Below, in pieces: positions 10,449 through 18,653 of a stretch of DNA of 53,637 nt. This DNA comes from Polaromonas sp. CG_9.7 (GTDB taxonomy: Bacteria; Pseudomonadota; Gammaproteobacteria; Burkholderiales; Burkholderiaceae_C). The stretch covers positions 1-53,637 of the forward strand of contig NZ_JADOVG010000022.1 of assembly GCF_015752205.1 (NCBI RefSeq), written 5' to 3'. Under the pieces are notes generated by a model, which worked only from the letters and a program-made list of their open reading frames with translations, did no database searches and was not told the DNA's origin. The position numbers were made by a program, and so were the translations under genes. The stretch's first letter is position 1; every line of letters starts with the position of its first letter.

Positions 10449-11213
10449 CCTAAACCTCTTAAATTCCTCGCGTTTGACACCAGCACCGACCGCCTGTCGG
10501 TGGCCGTGACCGACGGCGCGCGCGTCTGGCAGCACAGCGGCCCGGGCGGCGCGCAAGCCTCGGCCACCTTGATCCCGGCGATCATGGCGTTGCTGGCCGG
10601 GTCGGGCATGGCGCTGGGCGAGCTCGACGCGATTGCCTTTGGCCGGGGGCCGGGTTCCTTCACCGGGCTGCGCACGGCGTGTGCGGTGGCGCAGGGACTG
10701 GCCTTTGGCGCCAACCACGGCGCAGGCATTGCGGTGCTGCCCATCGACACGCTGATGGCCGTGGCCGAGGAGGCGCGCTTTCAGCGCGACGGGGCCCTGG
10801 CGGAAAGTGACGCGCCCCTGAGCGTCCTGGCGCTGCTCGATGCCCGCATGGACGAGATGTATGTGCAGAGCTATGAATTCAGGAGCGGCTTATGCATTTC
10901 CATCAAGGGCTGCGAACTGATCCGTCCAGAAAACCTGGTGCCTGGCGCTGCGCCGCAGCTGCTGGCCGGCAATGTGTTCGGCGTGTATGCCGGCCGGCTG
11001 CCCGCAGCGTTGGCCGCGCTGGAGTGCAGGGAGGCCTATCCGACCGCCACCGCATTGCTGCGCCTGGCGCCCGCACTGGCCGCTGCCGGCCAGTGCATCG
11101 ATGCCGCGCAGGCGCTGCCGCTGTATGTGCGCGACAAGGTCGCCCAGACCACCGACGAGCGCGCCCAAGCCAAGGCGGCCGCGCAGGCCGCGACCCTCCC
11201 GCTGCCAAGCTGA
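10446..11213 (+). CDS. tsaB: tRNA threonylcarbamoyladenosine biosynthesis protein TsaB
   Basis: 255 residues from the ATG at 10446 (a TTG directly before it is less likely). The ASKHA-type N-terminus LAFDTSTDRLSVAV and the motif GRGPGSFTGLRTACAVAQGLA are diagnostic of TsaB/YeaZ. TsaB has no activity alone: it dimerises with TsaD and, with TsaE, transfers threonylcarbamoyl to A37 of ANN-decoding tRNAs. It is followed after 12 bases by rimI, a common pairing in Proteobacteria. The start codon lies inside a dispersed repeat, so the local upstream region is not ancestral and no strong ribosome site is seen. Confidence 0.95.
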   Translation: MPKPLKFLAFDTSTDRLSVAVTDGARVWQHSGPGGAQASATLIPAIMALLAGSGMALGELDAIAFGRGPGSFTGLRTACAVAQGLAFGANHGAGIAVLPIDTLMAVAEEARFQRDGALAESDAPLSVLALLDARMDEMYVQSYEFRSGLCISIKGCELIRPENLVPGAAPQLLAGNVFGVYAGRLPAALAALECREAYPTATALLRLAPALAAAGQCIDAAQALPLYVRDKVAQTTDERAQAKAAAQAATLPLPS

Positions 11214-11225
11214 CAGGCCCTGCGC

Positions 11226-11720
11226 ATGAACGCCGTCCTTCAACCCTTCCAGCCGCTCGAAGCCCGCTTTGAAGCCATCACGCCCGCCTGGCTGCCGGCG
11301 GTGCTGCAGGCCGAATACAGCGCTTACCTGCAGCCGTGGAGCGAGCGCAATTTCCTCGATTCGCTGCAGGCCGGCTACCAGGCGCAACTGCTGGCCGCCG
11401 GCCCGGTGGACCAGCCCGAGCTGCTGGGCTATTTTGTCGCCATGAAGGGCGTGGACGAGGTGCATCTGCTCAACATCACGGTGGTGCCCGCCTGCCAGGG
11501 CCAGGGCTGGGCGCGGGTGATGCTCGATGCGCTGGGCGTCTGGTCGCGCGGGCAGGGCGCGCAGTGGCTGTGGCTGGAAGCGCGCGTCAGCAACGCCCGC
11601 GCTCGGGCCGTGTACGAAAGCCATGGGTTTCGCCATGTCGGCACGCGGCGAAATTACTACCCGGCCAGCCCGGCGTCGCCCCGGGGCGAGGACGCCATCG
11701 TCATGAGCCTGAAATTGTGA
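11226..11720 (+). CDS. rimI: Ribosomal protein bS18 alanine N-acetyltransferase
   Basis: 164 residues, GNAT fold. The acetyl-CoA loop is seen in VVPACQGQGWARVMLD (Q-x-x-G-x-A type), followed by EARVSNARARAVYESHGF, the typical RimI C-terminal half with the conserved Asn and Tyr. RimI acetylates the N-terminal Ala of bS18. Located between tsaB and the UDG-like gene in a plus-strand operon, with 12 and 23 bases to its neighbours. Confidence 0.92.
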   Translation: MNAVLQPFQPLEARFEAITPAWLPAVLQAEYSAYLQPWSERNFLDSLQAGYQAQLLAAGPVDQPELLGYFVAMKGVDEVHLLNITVVPACQGQGWARVMLDALGVWSRGQGAQWLWLEARVSNARARAVYESHGFRHVGTRRNYYPASPASPRGEDAIVMSLKL

Positions 11721-11743
11721 ATCCTGATGAAAAGCCGTCCCCC

Positions 11744-12535
11744 ATGCGCTTGAACCTAGACACGCGCCAGCGCGCCATACTGCAGGAAATGGGCGTGCGC
11801 GTCTGGCAGCCTCTGGCAGAAGTGTCACCAGCTATAGAAATCATAGCTGTCAATGCAGAACTGGCAAGCGCAAAGCCCGGTTTTGGTCAAAATTTTCAGA
11901 CGGACAGGGCTGTGTTGGATGCTGCACCGCCGCCGCCAGCAACCCGGCAGGCGGCGACGGCGCCCCAGCCCGCGCGCGCTGCCCCACCCGTGCCGCCACC
12001 CGCGCTCGCGCCTTCCGGCCACGCCTTCGAGGTCAGTGACCAGCCCGGCTGGCGACTGGGCCCGACGCAGCAGCTGTATGCCGAAACCGCACAGTCAGGC
12101 GGCGCGCGCTGGCTGGTGCTGGCGCAGGCGCCGCCGGCTGCGCTGCAGGCGCCGGCTTTTGAGGGCGATGCCGGCCGGCTGCTGGACAACATGCTGCGCG
12201 CTGCGCGGTTGAACAACGATGCCGGCGCCGTGCTGTTTGCGCCGCTGGTGCGCCAGAGCATCTCCGGCCCCATGGACGAATTCCTGGCCGCACTGGCCGC
12301 GCTGGTTGAACACGCGCAGCCCGATGTGGTGCTGGTCATGGGCCGGCTGGCCGCGCAGGCGCTGCTGGCGTCCAGCGAGCCCTTCGGCAAGTTGCGCGGC
12401 CAGCCGCATGTGCTGAACGGCTGTACCACCGTGGTGACGCATGACGCGCCCTACCTGCTGCGCTGCCCGCAGGACAAGGCCAAGGCGTGGGACGACCTGT
12501 GCCTGGCGATGGGCCTGGCAGCAAGCGCAGGGTGA
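11744..12535 (+). CDS. Degenerate uracil-DNA glycosylase-like protein (family 4/5 relative)
   Basis: 263 residues. Start chosen at ATG 11744 (MRLNLDTRQRAILQEMGV), although the frame is open upstream. Residual UDG features: FEGDAGRLLDNML, VLVMGRLAAQALL, LRGQ and HDAPYLLRCPQDKAKAWDDL, matching the GRAG.LLD, LGR.AA and HP..LLR-KAW regions of family 4 enzymes that follow tsaB-rimI in Burkholderiales. The catalytic GEAPG motif reads AQAPPAA, the HP pair is changed to HD, and the N-terminal cysteines that ligate the Fe-S cluster are absent. It is probably not a normal uracil excision enzyme. Residues about 29-51 come from a dispersed repeat inserted in frame, followed by an Ala/Pro-rich linker. Confidence 0.7.
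   Translation: MRLNLDTRQRAILQEMGVRVWQPLAEVSPAIEIIAVNAELASAKPGFGQNFQTDRAVLDAAPPPPATRQAATAPQPARAAPPVPPPALAPSGHAFEVSDQPGWRLGPTQQLYAETAQSGGARWLVLAQAPPAALQAPAFEGDAGRLLDNMLRAARLNNDAGAVLFAPLVRQSISGPMDEFLAALAALVEHAQPDVVLVMGRLAAQALLASSEPFGKLRGQPHVLNGCTTVVTHDAPYLLRCPQDKAKAWDDLCLAMGLAASAG
11830..11895 (+). repeat. Dispersed repeat, copy B, in frame inside a CDS
   Basis: agctat-agaaatc-atagct (6-bp arms, 7-base loop) followed by gcaagcgcaaagcccgg and ttttggtcaaaatttt. The whole element lies within the UDG-like gene and is translated without a stop. Confidence 0.65.
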
Positions 12536-12559
12536 CTTTGCGCTTCTTACAATCAGTGC

Positions 12560-13384
12560 ATGACCTTTCTTGACATGCTCGGCGCCGCAGAACGCCAGAA
12601 CCAGTCCATGCTGTGCGTCGGGCTGGACCCCGACCCGGCGCGGTTCCCCGGAAAACTCAAGGGCGATGCCCACCGGATCTACGATTTTTGTGCCGCCATC
12701 GTCGATGCGACCGCCGACCTGGTGATGGCCTTCAAGCCGCAGATCGCCTACTTTGCCGCCCACCGCGCCGAAGACCAGTTAGAGCGCCTGATGGCGCACA
12801 TGCGCCGCAGCGCGCCGCAGGTGCCCATCATCCTGGATGCCAAGCGCGGCGACATCGGCAGCACCGCCGAGCAATACGCCATCGAGGCCTTCGAGCGCTA
12901 CGGCGCCGATGCGGTCACGCTGTCGCCCTTCATGGGCTTTGACTCGGTCGCGCCTTATTTGCAGTACCACGGCAAGGGCGCTTTTTTGCTCTGCCGCACC
13001 TCCAACCCCGGCGGCGACGACCTGCAAAGCCAGCGCCTGGCGTCGGTCGAAGGCCAGCCGCTGCTGTACGAACATATCGCCCGGCTGGCGCAAGGCCCGT
13101 GGAACCTCAATGGCCAGCTCGGGCTGGTGGTCGGCGCCACTTACCCGGCGGAAATTGAAAAGGTGCGCGCCATGGCGCCTTTGCTGCCGCTGCTGATCCC
13201 CGGCGTCGGCGCGCAGGGCGGCGACGCCGTGGCCACGGTCAAGGCCGGCTGGCGACCGGACGCGCCCATCATCGTCAACTCGTCGCGGGCCATTATTTAT
13301 GCGTCCCAGGACGCCGACTTTGCCGTGGCTGCACGCGAGGCCGCGTGCAAGACACGTGACACGTTGCAGGCCGCACGGCCCTGA
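12560..13384 (+). CDS. pyrF: Orotidine 5'-phosphate decarboxylase (group 2)
   Basis: 274 residues, the length of the long bacterial/mycobacterial group. [12 protein letters not shown] near the N-terminus, [11 protein letters not shown], and the catalytic [14 protein letters not shown] (Lys with flanking Asp residues) are present, as is GVGAQGGD for phosphate binding. It converts OMP to UMP in pyrimidine synthesis in the cytoplasm. The start is 24 bases after the UDG-like gene, so it may be co-transcribed with tsaB-rimI. Confidence 0.95.
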   Translation: MTFLDMLGAAERQNQSMLCVGLDPDPARFPGKLKGDAHRIYDFCAAIVDATADLVMAFKPQIAYFAAHRAEDQLERLMAHMRRSAPQVPIILDAKRGDIGSTAEQYAIEAFERYGADAVTLSPFMGFDSVAPYLQYHGKGAFLLCRTSNPGGDDLQSQRLASVEGQPLLYEHIARLAQGPWNLNGQLGLVVGATYPAEIEKVRAMAPLLPLLIPGVGAQGGDAVATVKAGWRPDAPIIVNSSRAIIYASQDADFAVAAREAACKTRDTLQAARP

Positions 13385-13404
13385 CCTGCTGCCGCTTGAC
13401 CGCC

Positions 13405-14298
13405 ATGCAATTCAAGTGGCTGCAAGATTTCGTGGTGCTGGCGCAAACGCGCAGTTTCAGCCGCGCGGCCGAGTTGCGTTGTGTCACGCATCCGGCCTTT
13501 GGCCGGCGCATCAAAGCGCTGGAGGCCTGGGCCGGTACGCCGCTGATCGAGCGTGGCAACGGCCCTGTCACCCTTACAGCGGCTGGGGCCAGCTTGCAGG
13601 AAAACGCGCAGCAAATGGTTGGCAACCTGGACCACGCGCGCGGCGAGCTGCTTGACGCCGCCGGTCGCCAGGCCAGCACGGTGACGCTGGCGACGGGCCG
13701 CACGCTGGCGCGCACGCTGCTGGCCGACCTGCTGCAGCGCGTCAAACCGCTGCTGGCGCAGGGCGATCTGCGCATCCTGACCCGCTCGCTGACCGAGACA
13801 GCGCAAATGCTGGAGCGCGGCGAGGCCGACTTCATGCTGACCTACCATCACCCCCTGCTCGCATTGCGGCTCAACGCCAGGCAATACGCCCACTTCACGC
13901 TGGCGCAGGACAAGCTGGTGCCTGTGACGCGGGCCGATGCGCAGGGCCAGGGCCAATACCAATTCGGCGGAAATGCCGCGACACCCTATCTGGCCTATGG
14001 CGCAGCGCTGGCCCTCGGACGCCTGGTCGAAGACCATCTGGCCAACAATCCGCATGCGCCGCATTTGCAGCGCGTGATCGAATGCGACTCGGCCGACACG
14101 GTCTTTGAATATGCGCTCAGGGGGCTGGGCGTGGCGTGGCTGCCCTGGTCGACGGTTGCCGGTGTTTGCCAGTCGGGGCAACTGGCGGTGCTGGGCGACG
14201 GCCATCTGGACGTGCGGTTCGATGTGCGGGTTTACCGCGCCAAGCGGCGCATGAATGCGCTGGCCGAAGCGCTCTGGCAAGCGATGACGCAACACTGA
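13405..14298 (+). CDS. LysR-family transcriptional regulator
   Basis: 297 residues from ATG 13405 (a TTG nine bases earlier is possible). N-terminal winged helix-turn-helix: WLQDFVVLAQTRSFSRAAE...VTHPAFGRRIKALEAWAGTPLIER, with the usual 'TPLIER' end. The C-terminal part is an effector-binding domain ending VRVYRAKRRMNALAEALW. It precedes a Bug receptor gene on the same strand (98-base gap), so it is a candidate regulator of the uptake/hydrolase pair, although LysR regulators are more often divergent from their targets. The effector is unknown. Confidence 0.9.
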   Translation: MQFKWLQDFVVLAQTRSFSRAAELRCVTHPAFGRRIKALEAWAGTPLIERGNGPVTLTAAGASLQENAQQMVGNLDHARGELLDAAGRQASTVTLATGRTLARTLLADLLQRVKPLLAQGDLRILTRSLTETAQMLERGEADFMLTYHHPLLALRLNARQYAHFTLAQDKLVPVTRADAQGQGQYQFGGNAATPYLAYGAALALGRLVEDHLANNPHAPHLQRVIECDSADTVFEYALRGLGVAWLPWSTVAGVCQSGQLAVLGDGHLDVRFDVRVYRAKRRMNALAEALWQAMTQH

Positions 14299-14396
14299 GC
14301 GGCTCTGCCAAAACGGCCACAGCGTGTGCCAAAGCAGCACAGCGCAGGGAAATGGCGTCCTGATAATGAAAGTATTCAATCACTATCAGGAGCCAA

Positions 14397-15386
14397 ATGA
14401 CCGCTTTTATTTTTGCGCGCAAAGCTGTCCCTGCGCTGCTGGCTGGGGCCGTGGTGGCGCTTGCGGCATGGCCTGCAGCGGCACAACCCGATGACTATCC
14501 GAACAAGCCCATCACCATCGTGGTGGGCTATCCGCCCGGCGGCAGCACCGATTTGACCGGGCGCACGTTGGGGATAGAGCTGTCGCGCAGGTTGGGTGTG
14601 CCGGTGATCATCGACAACGTGGGCGGCGCTGGCGGTGCGATTGGTGCGCAAAAAGTCGCCAACGCTGCACCCGACGGTTACACCTTGCTGGCAGGTGCGA
14701 GCAACGAGATTGCCATCAGCCGGCTGGTCTCGGGCAGCGTCAAATACGAACTCAAGAATTTCACCCCCATCGGCCTGATTGCCACGCAGCCCATGGTGCT
14801 GGTCGCTTCGGCCCAATCCGGCGTCAAGACGGTGGACCAGTTCCTGAAAGTGGTGCAAGGCAATCCCGGCAAATACAGCTATGGCAGCTCCGGCGTCGGC
14901 ACGGCGCTGCACCTGGCCGGTGAAATGGTGAAGGACCAGGGCGGCCTGTTCATGACCCATATTCCTTATCGCGGCGTGGCGCCGCTGCTCAACGACCTGC
15001 TGGGCAACAACATCGATTACGGCATTTTTGCCCTTTCCAGTGCCTTGCCGTACATTCGCAGCGGCAAGGTGATGGCGTTGGGCACCACAGAGTCCAAGCG
15101 CTCGGCAACGACCCCCGACATCGCGGCGCTGGCCGAAAACCCCAAGCTCAAAGGCATCGATATCAACCTCTGGTTTGCACTGATGGGCCCGGCGCAGCTG
15201 CCCGAGGCCGTGGCCAGCAAACTCAAAAAAGCCTTGAATGACGCGCTGCAAGCGCCTGAACTGCGCAAGAAGCTCGAAGACTCGGGCTCGACCGTTTCCA
15301 CGCTCAAGGTGGACATGCCCAAGTTCCTGGCAGAGGAAACGGCCAAGTACAAAAAGATTGTTGAGTTTGCAAAGATCAAAGAATGA
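14397..15386 (+). CDS. Bug/TctC-family periplasmic solute-binding protein
   Basis: 329 residues with a signal peptide (FARKAVPALLAGAVVALAAW, cleavage after PAAAQ). Family motifs: YPNKPITIVVGYPPGGSTD near residue 35, IIDNVGGAGGAIGAQKVANAAPDGYTLL, and YGSSGVGTALHLAGE. Bug proteins bind carboxylates or amino-acid derivatives through main-chain contacts and feed tripartite tricarboxylate transporters, or act as sensors when no transporter is nearby. No TctAB gene is adjacent; the nearest is at 40.7-42.6 kb. The stop overlaps the start of the aspartoacylase-like gene (ATGA at 15383-15386), which suggests the ligand is an N-acyl amino acid or similar amide. Confidence 0.93.
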   Translation: MTAFIFARKAVPALLAGAVVALAAWPAAAQPDDYPNKPITIVVGYPPGGSTDLTGRTLGIELSRRLGVPVIIDNVGGAGGAIGAQKVANAAPDGYTLLAGASNEIAISRLVSGSVKYELKNFTPIGLIATQPMVLVASAQSGVKTVDQFLKVVQGNPGKYSYGSSGVGTALHLAGEMVKDQGGLFMTHIPYRGVAPLLNDLLGNNIDYGIFALSSALPYIRSGKVMALGTTESKRSATTPDIAALAENPKLKGIDINLWFALMGPAQLPEAVASKLKKALNDALQAPELRKKLEDSGSTVSTLKVDMPKFLAEETAKYKKIVEFAKIKE

Positions 15387-16360
15387 CCACCCCGCTGCAA
15401 TTTGACCTCTCCACGCCTGACCTCTCTGCCTGGCGCGCCGGCAACACCGGCACAGAAGGCGTCTGGCATTTCGACTCCGGCCTGCCCGGTCGCCATGTCC
15501 TGATCAGCGCGCTGATTCATGGCAACGAACTGTGCGGCGCTTGGGCACTCAAAGGCATGCTCGAAGCCGGTGTGCGGCCGCAACAGGGAAAACTGACGCT
15601 GGCATTTTGCAACCTCGCCGCGTTCGACCGCTTTGATGCGGGCAACCATGACGCGTCGCGTTTTGTGGACGAGGACCTGAACCGCCAGTGGTCAGCCGAG
15701 CGGCTGCAATCCAGTGACACCCAGGAGCGGCGCCGCGCCCGGGAACTCCAGCCTTTCGTTGCGCAGGCCGACTGGCTGCTGGACATCCACAGCATGCATG
15801 AGCCGGCCGCGCCGTTGCTGGTGGTGGGCATGCAGGCGCGCAACCTGGCGCTGGCGCGTGTGCTGCGCAGCCCCGGGCACATGGTGATTGATCCCGGCCA
15901 TCAGGACGGCGTGCGCATGCGCGACCATGGCCGCTTTGGCGAGATGGACAGCGATGGCAGTGACAACGGCACGCGCTCGGTGCTCATCGAGTGTGGCTTT
16001 CATGGCGATATGTCCAGCCGCACCGTGGCGCAAGACATGTGTGTGCGTTTCCTGCAAGCAGCCGGAACGCTGCCAGGGGACGCATTGCAGCAGCTTTTGC
16101 CGGGTTGGCTGCAGGGCGATTGCGAACGCCAGTGGGCGCTCGAAGTGACCGGTCCGGTGGTGGCCCGGAGCGCAGACTTTCGTTTCACCCAGCCTTTTCA
16201 AGGACTTGAATGCATTGCCAAGGCAGGCACGGTGATCGGCTGGAATGGCTCAGAACCCGTGACCACGCCTTACGACGATTGCGTTCTGGTCATGCCTTCG
16301 GTGCGCCAGGCAAAACCCGGCGTCACCGTGGTTCGTTTCGCCCGCCGCCGTCCCTTGTGA
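15383..16360 (+). CDS. Succinylglutamate desuccinylase/aspartoacylase family zinc hydrolase
   Basis: 325 residues, M14-like zinc carboxypeptidase fold. The zinc ligands are visible as HGNE (His46, Glu49) and DIHSMH (near 135-139); DLNR near 98 is the conserved substrate-carboxylate motif, and IECGFH lies in the region of the catalytic Glu. Relatives hydrolyse N-succinylglutamate, N-acetylaspartate or related amides to a free amino acid and an acid. No ast operon is present, so AstE itself is unlikely. Coupled to the Bug receptor, so it probably acts on the imported ligand. Confidence 0.87.
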   Translation: MTTPLQFDLSTPDLSAWRAGNTGTEGVWHFDSGLPGRHVLISALIHGNELCGAWALKGMLEAGVRPQQGKLTLAFCNLAAFDRFDAGNHDASRFVDEDLNRQWSAERLQSSDTQERRRARELQPFVAQADWLLDIHSMHEPAAPLLVVGMQARNLALARVLRSPGHMVIDPGHQDGVRMRDHGRFGEMDSDGSDNGTRSVLIECGFHGDMSSRTVAQDMCVRFLQAAGTLPGDALQQLLPGWLQGDCERQWALEVTGPVVARSADFRFTQPFQGLECIAKAGTVIGWNGSEPVTTPYDDCVLVMPSVRQAKPGVTVVRFARRRPL

Positions 16361-16417
16361 TGCGTTGACCGCTGGATGCCTGTCGTGACCAGGCAGGCAG
16401 GCAAGCCGTTACTGGTG

Positions 16418-16693
16418 TCAACGTCTGCCGGTCAAAAAGCCGCCAGGCAGGAAACGAAGCGCCTTGCTCAGTCCGTCCCGGCCACTGGCCGCGCGGTAGA
16501 GCAGGGCACTGCCCAGCGTCGAACCCGCCGTGCGCATTAAAAATGACCGGCTGCGGCGGGACGCCATCAGCACAGCGACACCAGCGCCGAGCACCAGCCA
16601 GTGCTCGCCGGGAAAACCGGGCCTGCTTTCGTCAAATTCCTTCACTTGTTTGAGCGTCGGAATTTTGGTGGGGATGGTTGGTTCATTTTGCAT
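16418..16693 (-). CDS. Small conserved-looking membrane-associated protein
   Basis: 91 residues from the ATG at 16693, preceded by an AAGG. A polar N-terminus (residues 1-30) is followed by a hydrophobic segment EHWLVLGAGVAVLMA (about 30-45), a basic patch SRRSRSF, and a second mildly hydrophobic stretch with Gly. No family recognised. Possibly a one- or two-pass inner-membrane protein. It ends close to the aspartoacylase-like gene on the opposite strand (convergent). Confidence 0.6.
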   Translation of the reverse strand: MQNEPTIPTKIPTLKQVKEFDESRPGFPGEHWLVLGAGVAVLMASRRSRSFLMRTAGSTLGSALLYRAASGRDGLSKALRFLPGGFLTGRR

Positions 16694-16784
16694 AAGGCCT
16701 TCAGCTTAGGCAGGCGGAAATTTCGTGCCTGTCGGACGAGGCCGCAAAAGCGTGTCTGCCACCGTCAGGCGCTAAACCCAAGCC

Positions 16785-17690
16785 TCAACGCTGCATGATC
16801 CGTCCCCCCAGCATGACGCAGGCCAGCGCCGCCACCAGCAGCGCAATGCCGGCCCACTGCCATGGCGTGACGGTCTCGCCCAGCACCCCCATGCCGGCGG
16901 CCAGTCCCACCACTGGCACGCCCAGGCCAAAAGGCGAGACACGGTTGGCCGGGTGGCGCCTGAGCAGGCCGGTCCACAGGCTGTAGCCCACCACCGTGGC
17001 CACCCAGCCCAGGTAGGCGATGGACAGCCAGCTGGTCCATCCTGCCTCAAGCCACTGCCAGCGCACCGCCGGGTCGTCAAAGGCCCACGACAGCGCCATG
17101 AAGGGCAGGATGGCCACGCCGCCACTCCAGACCACAAAGGCAATCGTCGAGTAGTGGCTGGAGACTTTGCGCAACTGCCGGGCCACGATGTTCGACGCTG
17201 CCCACATGGCGGCGGCGCACAGCGTCAGCGCAAAACCGGCGACCGTGGTGTCAACGGCTGCGCCCGGGCTGGCATAGTTGTAGCCAAAGCAAGCCAGACC
17301 CAGCGCCGCCAGCACCATGCCCGCCTGCAGCGGCCGGCTGGCGCGCTCCTGCAGCAGCACAAAACCAAACAGCGCGGTAAAAAATACCTGCGTCTGCAGC
17401 AGCACCGATGCCAGCGCCGCCGTCATGCCGATTTTCAGCGCGATAAACAGAATGCCGAATTGCCCAACCCCCTGGAACAAGCCGTACAGCACCACCCATT
17501 TCCACGGCACCTGCGGCGGCTTGATGAACAGCGCCAGTGGCAGCAAGGCGAAAGTGAACCGGGCGACGCCCAGCTGGAACGGAGTGAAGTCGTGCAGGGC
17601 GAATTTCATCGCGACAAAATTCACGCCCCACACCAGCACCACGACCAGCGCAGCCGCCAGATCACGGCCGCTCAGGCGCGCGGCGTTCAA
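16785..17690 (-). CDS. DMT-superfamily (EamA) permease
   Basis: 301 residues if started at the TTG at 17690, which leaves eight residues before the first membrane helix as usual for the family; the frame is open to an ATG at 17813, but the extra 41 residues look non-coding. About ten hydrophobic helices in two EamA halves are seen: VVVLVWGVNFVAMKFAL at the start of the first, and LCAAAMWAASNIVARQL at the start of the second. It is an inner-membrane exporter/importer of metabolites such as amino acids; the substrate is not predictable. Confidence 0.88.
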   Translation of the reverse strand: MNAARLSGRDLAAALVVVLVWGVNFVAMKFALHDFTPFQLGVARFTFALLPLALFIKPPQVPWKWVVLYGLFQGVGQFGILFIALKIGMTAALASVLLQTQVFFTALFGFVLLQERASRPLQAGMVLAALGLACFGYNYASPGAAVDTTVAGFALTLCAAAMWAASNIVARQLRKVSSHYSTIAFVVWSGGVAILPFMALSWAFDDPAVRWQWLEAGWTSWLSIAYLGWVATVVGYSLWTGLLRRHPANRVSPFGLGVPVVGLAAGMGVLGETVTPWQWAGIALLVAALACVMLGGRIMQR

Positions 17691-18002
17691 GACTGACCGC
17701 CGCAGCGGGCAGGTGCAGGTGTAAAGATGCGCAGCGGCTGTGAAAAGGCGGGCATGGTGGGTGTAAAAATAGAGGTCGACAAAGGAAGTTCCGGAAGGTC
17801 GGCAGCAAGTCAATGGGCTTGCGGATTATTCCTCACCTGCGGTTATTGAATTGAGCAGTGAGGAGAGCATCGCTGAATTTCGTTTACAACGTGCGTGCAA
17901 CCCAGGGTCTGCTGCATGGAAATTTGAACCGGAATGTCTGCAGGCCGTGGCGAATCTGCTAACCTTTTAAAAATTCAGCTACTTTTTTTGAAAGGTTCAT
18001 TC
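17691..18002. other. Divergent intergenic region
   Basis: 312 bases between the minus-strand DMT permease and the plus-strand DUF883 gene. It should carry both promoters. An AAAGG before the DUF883 ATG is the only element I can point to; no repeat or hairpin was recognised. Confidence 0.4.
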
Positions 18003-18326
18003 ATGTCCAACGACAGCCCCACCCTGGTTCAGACACAGGAACGACTGGTTTCCGCCATCCGCTCGGAAATATCCGACGCCGAAGAAACCTTGTCGGCCAC
18101 GGCAGACCAGGCCGGAGAAAAGATGGCCAAGCTGCGCAGCCGCATTGAGAACCGCCTGCGTGAAGCCAAGTTCCGGCTGATCGATGCCGAAGAAGCACTG
18201 CTCGCCCGCACCCGCGAAGCCGCCCATGCCGCCGACGACTATGTGCATGAGTCGCCATGGACCGCCATTGGCGTGGCGGCAGGTGTCGGCGCGGTGCTGG
18301 GCCTGCTGCTGGGTCGGCGTCTGTAA
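18003..18326 (+). CDS. DUF883 (ElaB/YqjD-like) membrane-anchored protein
   Basis: 107 residues from ATG 18003, with AAAGG about ten bases upstream. Residues about 10-80 are a long charged amphipathic helix. The C-terminal 25 residues include PWTAIGVAAGVGAVLGLLLGRR, the glycine-rich tail anchor characteristic of ElaB/YqjD/DUF883. In Escherichia coli YqjD is a stationary-phase inner-membrane protein that binds ribosomes; that role is only by family analogy here. Confidence 0.9.
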   Translation: MSNDSPTLVQTQERLVSAIRSEISDAEETLSATADQAGEKMAKLRSRIENRLREAKFRLIDAEEALLARTREAAHAADDYVHESPWTAIGVAAGVGAVLGLLLGRRL

Positions 18327-18424
18327 AAAAAATCGGCAGTGCCTTGGCCGCCTGCCAGCCCTGCGCTGTGGGCCGTCGTCAGGAAAAAAGTCAAGGCCTG
18401 TGGCGTGTTGCGGACTTTTCCTGC

Positions 18425-18498
18425 CCCGGGCTTGATCCGGAGATCCGCAATTCATGACCCCAACGGGGAGAAGTCATGGTTCCCGGGTCAAGCCCGGG
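18425..18498. repeat. Long palindromic repeat (REP/MITE-like)
   Basis: The left arm cccgggcttgatccgg (18425-18440) pairs with the right arm ccgggtcaagcccggg (18483-18498) with one mismatch. Inside are a second pair (atgac/gtcat) and cccc-aa-cgggg, so the whole element can fold into one long hairpin. Similar cccgggcttgacccggg palindromes are known as dispersed repeats in several proteobacteria. Confidence 0.7.
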
Positions 18499-18547
18499 AT
18501 GACAAGGGCTGATGTATTGCGCTTTAACCTGTAAAGCGACCTGAGTA

Positions 18548-18612
18548 GTAACAAAATTTGAGAAAATAATGCCTGTGGCGCTTGCCCAGTATGCATAACC
18601 CGCTATTTAATC
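18548..18612 (+). repeat. Dispersed repeat, copy D (diverged)
   Basis: The central part ggcgcttgcccagtatgc and the end cgctatttaatc match copy C at 24020 (cgcttgccagtattgcgc...). The left stem has decayed. Confidence 0.45.
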
Positions 18613-18653
18613 AGGAGCATTTGACGCCGCTCTTGCAGGCAGGCACTGCCGGA

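Larger units (their letters stand above)
18327..18653. other. Intergenic stretch holding two repeat elements
   Basis: 327 bases between the DUF883 gene and dppF (convergent). It holds a long palindromic element (18425-18498) and a diverged copy of the dispersed repeat (18548-18612). No gene was seen. Confidence 0.7.

Noticed and set aside
16418..16693. Possible CRISPR or toxin-antitoxin genes among small frames
   Set aside because: The only small gene with support is a membrane protein; no regularly spaced repeats or toxin-antitoxin pairs were found anywhere in the window.
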